Origin: Lentzea sp.
Lineage (GTDB): Bacteria > Actinomycetota > Actinomycetes > Mycobacteriales > Pseudonocardiaceae
Direction of reading: 5' to 3'
NCBI GenBank assembly: GCA_030146905.1
Contig: JASLAV010000560.1
Span: forward strand, 1-5,591
DNA: 5,591 nt
Below the pieces are notes generated by a model. The model was not told where the DNA came from. It made no database searches and saw only the letters and a list, made by a program, of their open reading frames with translations. Position 1 is the stretch's first letter. Each line of letters opens with the position of its first letter. Both the position numbers and the translations under genes were made by a program. Positions 1 to 4,688 of the stretch are shown here, piece by piece.

Positions 1-29
1 GGGCGGCACACCTGTGTGGTGTGCCGCCC
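1..29. terminator. Perfect hairpin at window edge, possible terminator
   Basis: GGGCGGCACACC (1-12) is the exact reverse complement of 18-29, giving a 12-bp stem with a 5-nt loop (TGTGT). Neither visible flank has a T-run. It resembles the GC-rich stem-loops without a U-tract that are common at actinobacterial gene ends. The gene it would serve lies outside the window, so the direction cannot be decided. Confidence 0.5.
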
Positions 30-30
30 C

Positions 31-182
31 GCTGGCCGCGTGCGGAAGCCGGTGTTGCTGCCGGTCTCGCCCTCGTGATCCGTCGCAAATGTCTGGCAAC
101 CAACCTGGCCTCGCAGGTCGCCGACCAGCAACCACTCGCCACACCAGCACGGACCTGCCAGGGATCAGGCGGACCGGAACGC
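31..182. other. Intergenic stretch with no recognised gene
   Basis: These roughly 150 bases lie between two hairpins. Open frames cross them on the plus strand, but they run on through the tRNA and hairpin and encode Arg/Pro/Ser-rich peptides that resemble no family I know. I see no ribosome-binding site, promoter or repeat that I can support. Confidence 0.4.
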
Positions 183-218
183 AACAGGGTGGCCCACCGA
201 TTGGTGGGCCACCCTGTT
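183..218 (-). terminator. Terminator-like hairpin downstream of tRNA-Ser
   Basis: AACAGGGTGGCCCACC (183-198) pairs perfectly with 203-218 around a GATT loop, a 16-bp stem. On the minus strand it begins 16 nt after the tRNA 3' end, the expected place for a tRNA terminator. The sequence after it on that strand (GCGTTCC) has only a weak T-tract, so this would be a stem-driven actinobacterial terminator. It could also work in the other direction for a gene left of the window. Confidence 0.7.
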
Positions 219-234
219 CGTGCTGGTCACACTG

Positions 235-319
235 CGGAAGCGGAGGGATTTGAACCCCCGGACGGTTGCCCGTCTCCCGCTTTCAAGGCGGGTGCATTCG
301 GCCGCTCTGCCACGCTTCC
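235..319 (-). tRNA. tRNA-Ser (anticodon UGA)
   Basis: The minus strand folds as a class II tRNA of 85 nt. The acceptor stem pairs GGAAGCG (319-313) with CGCTTCC (242-236), and the discriminator base is G, as usual for serine tRNAs. The anticodon arm is CCCGC-CTTGAAA-GCGGG, with anticodon UGA at plus-strand 283-285. A long variable arm (ACGG...CCGT pairing) identifies a serine-type tRNA. The T arm is GGGGG-TTCAAAT-CCCTC with one G-U pair. The 3' CCA is not encoded, since the genome continues C-A-G after the discriminator, so CCA must be added by the tRNA nucleotidyltransferase. It would decode UCA and, by wobble, other UCN codons. It starts 27 nt after the stop codon of the regulator on the same strand. 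Confidence 0.97.
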
Positions 320-321
320 CC

Positions 322-335
322 GACACCGTGGTGTC
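322..335. repeat. Short inverted repeat between regulator stop and tRNA
   Basis: GACACC (322-327) and GGTGTC (330-335) are complementary around a 2-nt centre, within the 27-nt gap between the MarR-family stop codon and the tRNA-Ser 5' end. It may be a weak hairpin separating the two transcripts, a processing signal, or chance. It has no T-run and is too short to call a terminator. Confidence 0.25.
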
Positions 336-346
336 CGCCGAGAAGC

Positions 347-823
347 CTAGCCGTTCGCCTCGCGCAGGTGTGTCATGACCCGGTCGAAGACCTTGGCCAG
401 CACCTCGCCCTCCTCGGGCGTCAGCAGGTCGACGATGTGCGCGCGCACGCCGCGCAGGTGGGTGGGGGCGGCCTCTACCAGTTGCTCCATGCCCTTGGCC
501 GTCAGCTCGGCCAGGACTCCCCTGCCGTCCTCCGAGCACTCGCGGCGGGTGACCAGGCCCGCCTTCTCCATGCGGGCGACCTGGTGGGAGACGCGGGACT
601 TCGAGGAGGCGACGTCCTCTGCCAGCTGGGTCATGCGCATGCGCCTGCCGGGCTGTTCGGAGAGGCGGACCAGGATCTCGTAGTCCGCCAGTGACACTCC
701 GTGGGTGTCCTGCAGCTCTCGGTGCAGGCGGTCCATGAGCATGGAGGAACCGCTCACATAGGTGCGCCAGGCGCGCATCTCGCCCTCGTCGAGCCAGTGC
801 GGCTCCTGCTCACTTCGTGTCAC
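347..823 (-). CDS. MarR-family transcriptional regulator
   Basis: A 158-aa winged-helix DNA-binding protein from the GTG at 821-823, typical MarR length. Numbering from that start, residues 16-55 form the N-terminal dimerisation helices (RAWRTYV, LLMDRL-like, SLADYEILVRL). MTQLAEDV (64-71) and SSKSRVSHQVARMEKAG (73-89) form the helix-turn-helix. LVTRRECSEDGRGVLAELT (90-108) is the wing with the conserved D-x-R. Residues 109-158 are the C-terminal dimer helices. Such proteins are dimeric repressors that often respond to phenolic or other small ligands; the ligand cannot be read here. An in-frame ATG lies eight codons upstream (845-847), but its nearest AGAGG is 15 nt away and it sits inside a palindrome. 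The GTG is 7 nt after a TAGCCT -10 box, so I favour a leaderless start there. The gene is divergent from the secreted nucleotidase. Confidence 0.9.
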   Translation of the reverse strand: MTRSEQEPHWLDEGEMRAWRTYVSGSSMLMDRLHRELQDTHGVSLADYEILVRLSEQPGRRMRMTQLAEDVASSKSRVSHQVARMEKAGLVTRRECSEDGRGVLAELTAKGMEQLVEAAPTHLRGVRAHIVDLLTPEEGEVLAKVFDRVMTHLREANG

Positions 824-830
824 GGGAACA

Positions 831-861
831 AGGCTAGACCGGGACATGACGATCCAGTCAT
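831..861 (-). promoter_or_regulatory. Predicted leaderless promoter of the MarR-family gene
   Basis: On the minus strand, TAGCCT (836-831) fits the actinobacterial TAnnnT -10 box. It is followed by 7 nt and then GTG, the spacing expected when transcription starts at the first base of the start codon. ATGACT (861-856) matches four of six bases of TTGACA with a 19-nt spacer, one or two longer than ideal. Leaderless mRNAs are common in actinobacteria; use of this one is inferred. Confidence 0.45.
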
Positions 862-862
862 G
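845..862. promoter_or_regulatory. Palindrome, candidate MarR operator
   Basis: CATGAC (845-850) and GTCATG (857-862) are perfect inverted halves separated by GATCCA. One further outward pair (843 with 864) is complementary. The 18-bp size and dyad form match known MarR-type operators. It overlaps the predicted -35 region of the regulator gene, so binding would give autorepression, and it lies about 85 bp before the nucleotidase start. Function is inferred from position and symmetry. Confidence 0.45.
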
Positions 863-915
863 CCTCTGGAAAACGCGGCGCCCGGGAGGCAGACTCCTCC
901 GCCGTACACGCGCGT

Positions 916-934
916 TAACCTCGCCTTGGAAAGG
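916..934 (+). promoter_or_regulatory. Weak -10 and Shine-Dalgarno of the nucleotidase gene
   Basis: GGAAAGG (928-934) lies 11 nt before the ATG at 946, an acceptable though slightly long spacing. TAACCT (916-921) fits TAnnnT and would start transcription near 928, leaving a leader of about 18 nt. I see no good -35 element; AGACTC (891-896) is the nearest candidate at a 19-nt spacing. The start codon assignment is firm; the promoter is tentative. Confidence 0.35.
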
Positions 935-945
935 CTTGCATCCCT

Positions 946-2658
946 ATGAGTTCGTTCAGGCGGCTTTCCGTTCTGGCGATCACCGCCGCCGCGGCCACTG
1001 CCATCAGCGCCACCGGGCCTGCCCAGGCCGATGTCCAGTCCCTGCGCGGTCGGGGCACGGTTGACGTGCGCCTGATCGGCATCAACGACCTGCACGGCAA
1101 CATCGAGCCGCCGACCGGGTCGTCCGGGCGCGTCATCCTCCCGGACGGCACGACCGTTGACGCCGGTGGCGCCGCCTACAACGCCACGCACATCAGGAAC
1201 CTCCAGAAGGAGGTCAAGAACTCCGTCATCGTCGGGCAGGGCGACCTGATCGGCGCTTCGCCGATCGTGTCGGCGTTGTTCCACGACGAGCCGACGATCG
1301 AGGTGCTCAACAAGGTCGGCATGGACACGACCGCGGCGGGCAACCACGAGTTCGACGAGGGCTACCAGGAGCTCCTGCGCATGCAGCGCGGTGGCTGCCA
1401 CCCGGTCGACGGCTGCCAGTTCAGCGACAAGTACAAGGGTGCCGACTTCCCGATCCTCGGCGCCAACGTCACGCACGCCAAGACCGGGCTGCCCGCCCTG
1501 CCGCCGTTCTGGGTGGAGATCCGCGACGGGATGCCGATCGGCTTCATCGGCATGCCGCTCAAGGACGTGCCGATCCTGGTCGACCCGAACGGCATCAAGG
1601 AGCTCGCGTTCGGCGACGAGGTCAAGGCCGCCAACAAGTACGCCAACCTCCTCGACGCGATCGGCGTGAAGTCGATCGTCCTGCTCGTGCACCAGGGTGA
1701 CCAGGTCACGTCGTCCGGTGGCGGGCCCAACGCGTGCAACGTGGCCGCCAACAACCCGGGCAGCGTCATCGCCACCCAGGTCAGCCCGAAGATCGACGCG
1801 GTCTTCTCCGGCCACAGCCACCAGCACTACAACTGCGTGGTCAAGGACCCGGCCGGCAACCCGCGGCCGTTCATCGAGGGTCTCGCGTTCGGGCGCGAGC
1901 TGAGCGTCGTCGACCTCAAGATCGACCGCCGGACCCGCGACGTCGTCCGCGGTGAGACCAAGGCCGACAACAAGATCGTCACGCGCACCGTCACGCCGGA
2001 CCCGGCCGTGCAGGCCATCATCGACCTGGCCAAGGAGAAGTCCGGCCCGATCGCGAACAAGCCGGTCGGCACGATCAGCTCGGACATCGTGCGGGCGCAG
2101 AACGCCGCCGGTGAGTCGCCGCTCGGCAACCTGATCGCCGACTCGCAGCTCGAGGCCACCAAGGGCAACGGCGCTGTGCTCGCGCTGATGAACCCCGGCG
2201 GCGTGCGTGCGGACCTCTCCTTCGCCAGCTCGCCCGTGGGCGAGGGCAACGGCGTGGTCACCTACGGCGAGATGTTCACCGTGCAGCCGTTCGGCAACAT
2301 CCTGCAGACGGTCACGCTGACCGGCGCGCAGATCAAGACCGTGCTGGAGCAGCAGTTCACCGCTGCCAGGACGTTCGTGCTGCAGCCGTCGGCCGGGCTG
2401 AAGTACACCTGGTCGGGGTCCGCGCCCTTCGGCTCGAAGGTCTCCGACGTCACGCTCAACGGCGCCGCGCTCGACCCGAACGCGAGCTACCGCGTCACGA
2501 TCAACAGCTTCCTGCAGGGTGGCGGTGACGGCTTCAGCGAGTTCACCAAGGGCACGAACATCACCGGTGGTGGCATCGACCTGGACGCGTTCTCCGCGTA
2601 CCTGACGGCGCACCCGAACCAGGGCGCTCCCGCGCTCGACCGGATCACCAAGCAGTAG
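946..2658 (+). CDS. Secreted 5'-nucleotidase / metallophosphoesterase
   Basis: A 570-aa exported enzyme of the UshA/YfkN type, expected to hydrolyse extracellular nucleotides or related phosphoesters to recover phosphate and nucleosides. Residues 1-28 are a signal peptide (FRRL, hydrophobic core, AQA before D29). The metallophosphatase domain (about 40-325) shows NDLHGN (47-52), GQGDLIGASP (97-106), GNHEFDEG (132-139), LVHQG (247-251) and GHSHQH (289-294); these give Asp48, His50, Asp100, Asn133, His249, His290 and His292 as dimetal ligands. The C-terminal 5'-nucleotidase domain (about 372-555) has GNLIADS (394-400), NPGGVRADL (416-424), VQPFGN (446-451) and GGDGF (526-530). Arg421, Phe449 and Phe530 sit where UshA binds the phosphate and stacks the base. 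Cysteine pairs 151/157 and 264/297 could form disulfides. There is no wall anchor or lipobox, so it is probably released. Substrate preference (AMP, UDP-sugar, cyclic nucleotide) is not determinable. Confidence 0.93.
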   Translation: MSSFRRLSVLAITAAAATAISATGPAQADVQSLRGRGTVDVRLIGINDLHGNIEPPTGSSGRVILPDGTTVDAGGAAYNATHIRNLQKEVKNSVIVGQGDLIGASPIVSALFHDEPTIEVLNKVGMDTTAAGNHEFDEGYQELLRMQRGGCHPVDGCQFSDKYKGADFPILGANVTHAKTGLPALPPFWVEIRDGMPIGFIGMPLKDVPILVDPNGIKELAFGDEVKAANKYANLLDAIGVKSIVLLVHQGDQVTSSGGGPNACNVAANNPGSVIATQVSPKIDAVFSGHSHQHYNCVVKDPAGNPRPFIEGLAFGRELSVVDLKIDRRTRDVVRGETKADNKIVTRTVTPDPAVQAIIDLAKEKSGPIANKPVGTISSDIVRAQNAAGESPLGNLIADSQLEATKGNGAVLALMNPGGVRADLSFASSPVGEGNGVVTYGEMFTVQPFGNILQTVTLTGAQIKTVLEQQFTAARTFVLQPSAGLKYTWSGSAPFGSKVSDVTLNGAALDPNASYRVTINSFLQGGGDGFSEFTKGTNITGGGIDLDAFSAYLTAHPNQGAPALDRITKQ

Positions 2659-2671
2659 CGACCGCACGTGG

Positions 2672-2709
2672 GGCCATCCCGGTGACGATGTCGCCGGGAT
2701 GGCCTTTTT
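2672..2709 (+). terminator. Rho-independent terminator of the nucleotidase gene
   Basis: GGCCATCCCGG (2672-2682) pairs perfectly with 2694-2704. The stem extends inward by four more pairs, one of them G-U, to a 3-nt loop, and is followed directly by TTTTT (2705-2709). It starts 13 nt after the stop codon and is the clearest intrinsic terminator in the window. Confidence 0.93.
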
Positions 2710-2734
2710 CCACGCCCGGCTGCTCCGTTTGATC

Positions 2735-2745
2735 TAGGGTGAGGG
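2735..2745 (+). promoter_or_regulatory. -10 box / start signal of the proline-rich gene
   Basis: TAGGGT (2735-2740) fits the TAnnnT -10 pattern and ends 8 nt before the ATG at 2749, which would give a leaderless or near-leaderless mRNA. The overlapping GAGGG (2741-2745) resembles a Shine-Dalgarno, but with only 3 nt to the ATG it is too close to be ideal. No -35 is evident. A promoter is expected here because a strong terminator lies just upstream. Confidence 0.35.
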
Positions 2746-2748
2746 CCG

Positions 2749-3324
2749 ATGTCGTGGTTGCGTCGGCTCCTGCTGCTCGCCGGTCTGGTGACCGGCGCCT
2801 GGCTGCTGGGCGGCGCGGCGGAGGCGAACGCCGACGTGAAGATCGAGATCGACCGGCTCGGGATCCAGCTCGAACTCCCCGTCGTCGACATCGAGGTGGA
2901 GGTCGCGACCGCGCCCGTCGCGCGGCAGCCGGACGCACCCGTCCCGCCGAAACCGGAGCCGGCCCCGCGCGGCGATGCTCCCGAACCCCCTCCCGTGGCG
3001 CTGCCCGTGACGCCGGTGATCGAGGCGCCTGTTCAGGCCGAGGTCACGCAGCAGCACGTCGCACCGCCGCCGGTGACGACGCAGCCCAGCGACCCCGTTC
3101 CCGCTCCGGAGCACCAGCCGCCGCAACCGCAGGTCGAGCAGCCGGTCACCGGCACGCTCCCGCAGAGCGGCGCGGGGGCCACGACGAGCGGCACCCAGAT
3201 TCCGGCGGGCACGCTGCCCTGCTCGATGCGGCCGCCCACCACCACGACGTCTCTCGTCAGCACCGAGCAGCACGACGCGCCGCGCACCGTGCGCGCGGAG
3301 GAACCGACGTTCTCCCCCGACTGA
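2749..3324 (+). CDS. Secreted proline-rich protein of unknown function
   Basis: A 191-aa protein I cannot assign to a family. Residues 1-28 are a signal peptide: WLRR, a Leu/Gly/Ala core, then ANA before D29. The first mature stretch, about 29-53 (VKIEIDRLGIQLELP, then VDIEVEV), alternates charged and hydrophobic residues and probably forms beta strands. From about 54 on it is low-complexity, rich in Pro, Ala, Val, Gln and Glu, as in wall-spanning or extended extracellular regions. LPQSG (137-141) resembles a sorting motif, but no hydrophobic segment or basic tail follows, so it is unlikely to be a sortase substrate. One cysteine (C158) lies in a Thr/Pro-rich tail. Third codon positions are strongly G/C, supporting real coding. 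It precedes the chaplin-like gene by 55 nt in the same direction with no terminator between, so a shared transcript and a surface role are plausible. Confidence 0.8.
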   Translation: MSWLRRLLLLAGLVTGAWLLGGAAEANADVKIEIDRLGIQLELPVVDIEVEVATAPVARQPDAPVPPKPEPAPRGDAPEPPPVALPVTPVIEAPVQAEVTQQHVAPPPVTTQPSDPVPAPEHQPPQPQVEQPVTGTLPQSGAGATTSGTQIPAGTLPCSMRPPTTTTSLVSTEQHDAPRTVRAEEPTFSPD

Positions 3325-3366
3325 TCCACGCGCCTCCACGAGCGCAGGGATCCGTCATTTCACTCC

Positions 3367-3373
3367 AGGGAGA
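3367..3373 (+). promoter_or_regulatory. Ribosome-binding site of the chaplin-like gene
   Basis: AGGGAGA lies 6 nt before the ATG at 3380 and fixes that start. The 55-nt gap from the previous stop codon (3325-3379) contains no convincing TAnnnT promoter or hairpin, which favours readthrough from the proline-rich gene. Confidence 0.6.
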
Positions 3374-3379
3374 ACAGTC

Positions 3380-4117
3380 ATGCGCAAGAACCTCAACAGG
3401 ACCATGTCCGCGGCTCTGCTCACCGGCGGCATCCTCATCGCCACCGCCGGATGGGCTCAGGCGATTCCCGTGCCGATCAACGTCGACGAGGAGGTCCGCG
3501 TCGGCAACCTGGTGAGCGTCCCGGTCAAGATCTGCGGCAACGCGATCAACGTGCTGGGCACCGGTGACGCCACGTGCGAGGAGAAGCCCGCCGCGCGCAC
3601 CCAGGCCGACAAGGCGCTGGTCTCCGCGCCCGTCACGGTGTGCGGCAACTCGATCGGCGTCGCCGGTGGCGGCACCGGCAGCTGCGGCCAGAGCAAGCCG
3701 GAGGAGCCCAGCGGCACGGTCGAGGTACCGGTGACGGTCTGCGGCACGAGCGCGGCCGTGCTCGGCACCGCGAGCGGCGACTGCGGCAAGACCGAGGACC
3801 CCCAGCCGGAAGAGCCCGAACAGCCGGAGCAGCCCGAGCAGCCTCAGCCCGAGCAGCCTCAGCCGGAGCAGCCGGGCGGTCGGAACCCAGGTGGTGGTGA
3901 CAACGACGGCGGTGACAACTCCGGCGCCGGCAACACCGGTGACGACTCGGGCGCCGGCACCCCGCAGACGGGCGAGAAGGCGTCGCAGCAGGCGTCCGCG
4001 ATCCCGAACCTCTCGAGGACCGGCGCCGACCCGCTGGAATTCCTGCTGGTGGGTCTCGGACTGATGACCGCGGGTGTCATGGCCCGTCGCGGCGCACGTC
4101 GCACGAACGAATCCTGA
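3380..4117 (+). CDS. Chaplin-like protein with three repeats and a wall-sorting signal
   Basis: A 245-aa secreted, probably wall-anchored protein related to chaplins, the amyloid-forming proteins that coat aerial hyphae and spores. Residues 1-28 are a signal peptide (AQA before I29). Three 22-residue repeats follow at 45-66, 81-102 and 114-135, with pattern V-x-x-P-V-x-[VI]-C-G-[NT]-x-[IA]-x-V-x-G, each ending in Cys (C52/C66, C88/C102, C121/C135, always 13 residues apart). Residues 141-165 are a Pro/Glu/Gln tract and 166-198 a Gly/Asp/Asn/Ser linker, presumably crossing the wall. The C terminus has LSRTG (211-215), a hydrophobic segment (FLLVGLGLMTAGVMA, 221-235) and a basic tail (RRGARR): a sortase signal close to the LAxTG type used by class E sortases. 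Streptomyces long chaplins have two chaplin domains plus such a signal; three is unusual, and the cysteine spacing is shorter than the roughly 17 residues I recall. No sortase gene lies nearby. Confidence 0.85.
   Translation: MRKNLNRTMSAALLTGGILIATAGWAQAIPVPINVDEEVRVGNLVSVPVKICGNAINVLGTGDATCEEKPAARTQADKALVSAPVTVCGNSIGVAGGGTGSCGQSKPEEPSGTVEVPVTVCGTSAAVLGTASGDCGKTEDPQPEEPEQPEQPEQPQPEQPQPEQPGGRNPGGGDNDGGDNSGAGNTGDDSGAGTPQTGEKASQQASAIPNLSRTGADPLEFLLVGLGLMTAGVMARRGARRTNES
3512..3784 (+). repeat. Three chaplin-type coding repeats
   Basis: The repeat units are at 3512-3577, 3620-3685 and 3719-3784, 66 bp each, separated by 42 and 33 bp. Each encodes a VxxPV-x-[VI]-CG core and a second cysteine 14 residues after the first. 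They are similar in protein but clearly diverged in DNA, so the duplication is not recent. Confidence 0.75.
3800..3874 (+). repeat. Pro/Glu/Gln low-complexity tract with 15-bp tandem repeat
   Basis: This encodes 25 residues made only of Pro, Glu and Gln (residues 141-165 of the chaplin-like protein). Inside it, GAGCAGCCTCAGCCC (3836-3850) is repeated at 3851-3865 with one change, encoding EQPQP twice. Such tracts expand and contract by slippage and usually act as extended wall-spanning spacers. Confidence 0.8.
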
Positions 4118-4136
4118 TCATTTTCTGATCATTTCC
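4115..4136 (+). repeat. Tandem 11-bp direct repeat overlapping the stop codon
   Basis: TGATCATTTTC (4115-4125) and TGATCATTTCC (4126-4136) match in 10 of 11 bases. The first copy contains the TGA stop codon of the chaplin-like gene. Each copy starts with the palindrome TGATCA. The pair is AT-rich against its surroundings and lies directly before the terminator stem. It could be chance, a small duplication or a protein-binding site. Confidence 0.4.
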
Positions 4137-4138
4137 CA

Positions 4139-4174
4139 CAATCGCCCGGCGAGCCCGTTCTCGCCGGGCGATTG
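4139..4174 (+). terminator. Terminator hairpin after the chaplin-like gene
   Basis: CAATCGCCCGGCGAG (4139-4153) pairs perfectly with 4160-4174, a 15-bp stem with loop CCCGTT. It begins 21 nt after the stop codon. The tail is CTGTCC rather than a T-run, so it would terminate through stem strength, as many actinobacterial terminators do. It closes the two-gene surface module. Confidence 0.8.
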
Positions 4175-4504
4175 CTGTCCGCACAGTCGATCTCCGCAGG
4201 TCACCCGTCTGACTTCACCAATTCAGGTTTTGCGTGAGGTGTTGAGATATGTGGCGATCAAGCGCATGCTCGATGACGAGCTGGCAACCGGAAGGTAAAG
4301 GAACCAAACCCACCGGAGGCCACGCCCAGAAGGGGTCAGGTGGTGCTGTGCAGGTATCTCCTCGCTGTGGCGAAACGCGGTCTGTCGCATCCCCGCGAGC
4401 TGACTGGACGTGACCGGTCGGGTCGCGACTGCGTAGCGGCGGACACGAGGTTTCGGGTGCCCAGGCGCCGTCAGGCGTCGCTCGGCGCACTCCGACGCTG
4501 TTGA
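4175..4504. other. Gene-poor stretch with unassigned short frames
   Basis: About 330 bases without a recognised gene. A plus-strand frame ending at TAA 4296-4298 reads LREVLRYVAIKRMLDDELATG in its last codons, with A/T more frequent at third positions than in the neighbouring genes; it has no start or ribosome-binding site of its own and may be the 3' end of a decayed gene or chance. AAGGGG near 4331 precedes a GTG at about 4340 opening a short Arg-rich frame, which I do not regard as coding. A short stem CGCGG/CCGCG (4376-4380/4393-4397) is present. Confidence 0.35.
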
Positions 4505-4544
4505 GCTCGGCATCGGTGTCGTCTCTTGGCGTCACCGGCTGAGC
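4505..4544 (+). ncRNA. Imperfect 14-pair stem-loop, possible structured RNA
   Basis: GCTCGGC (4505-4511) pairs with GCTGAGC (4538-4544), one pair being G-U. Then CGGTG (4514-4518) pairs with CACCG (4533-4537) across a 2-nt bulge, followed by a T-T mismatch and two more pairs around the loop at 4522-4529. It lies upstream of the metallopeptidase gene. It matches no riboswitch family I recognise. The structure is read from sequence; an RNA function is inferred. Confidence 0.3.
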
Positions 4545-4591
4545 GCCACGCCAACCTCCGTGGGCCGTAGTCGTCACTACCAAATGGGAAA

Positions 4592-4632
4592 GCCTCGGTG
4601 CGGTGCCCTGACGTCGGGCTCCGCGCCGAGGC
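4592..4632. terminator. Strong stem-loop upstream of the metallopeptidase gene
   Basis: Positions 4592-4608 pair with 4616-4632: 17 positions with one T-T mismatch and one G-U, and loop TGACGTC. Read on the minus strand the stem is followed by TTTCCCATTT, a terminator-like tail. On the plus strand it is followed by GTGTTT. It may insulate the metallopeptidase gene, stop antisense transcription, or act as a leader or attenuator element. Confidence 0.5.
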
Positions 4633-4645
4633 GTGTTTGGTGCTT

Positions 4646-4651
4646 TATCGT
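4646..4651 (+). promoter_or_regulatory. Possible -10 box of the metallopeptidase gene
   Basis: TATCGT fits TAnnnT and would place a start near 4658, giving a leader of about 30 nt that carries the ribosome-binding site. No -35 is visible at 16-19 nt upstream. If correct, the 4592-4632 hairpin lies upstream of the transcript rather than in its leader. Confidence 0.25.
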
Positions 4652-4676
4652 TTGCGGCACCCATGGGGTCCTTAAC

Positions 4677-4683
4677 AGGAGGA
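4677..4683 (+). promoter_or_regulatory. Strong Shine-Dalgarno deciding the GTG start
   Basis: AGGAGGA is a near-perfect complement of the 16S rRNA 3' end and lies 5 nt before GTG 4689-4691. It overrules the in-frame ATG at 4560, whose extra 43 residues would be translated through the 4592-4632 hairpin and look non-native. Confidence 0.85.
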
Positions 4684-4688
4684 TTGCG

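Noticed and set aside
194..199. Chi-like or mobile-element inverted repeat at the tRNA-flanking hairpin
   Set aside because: The stem sits exactly where a tRNA terminator is expected, and there is no transposase or target duplication nearby.
21..350. Plus-strand open frame over the tRNA-Ser region
   Set aside because: It reads through the hairpin and the complement of the tRNA and yields a peptide with no family resemblance and no good start signal.
820..2667. 615-codon open frame on the minus strand opposite the nucleotidase
   Set aside because: It is antisense to a gene with clear catalytic motifs. Its composition (Arg/Val/Asp/Ala/Leu-rich, no motif) is what the complement of GC-rich coding sequence produces.
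2739..3515. 258-codon plus-strand frame overlapping the proline-rich and chaplin-like genes
   Set aside because: It is Arg/Ala-rich with no motif. The overlapping frames have signal peptides, ribosome-binding sites and proper third-position bias.
4249..4413. Short plus-strand ATG frame (MWRSSACSMTSW...) in the gap before the metallopeptidase
   Set aside because: It has no ribosome-binding site, a mixed composition and no recognised domain. A frame of about 54 codons is expected by chance at this GC content.
4340..4503. Short GTG frame with an AAGGGG upstream, Arg-rich product
   Set aside because: Third-position G/C bias is weaker than in the real genes, the product is a basic low-information peptide, and it fits no family I know.
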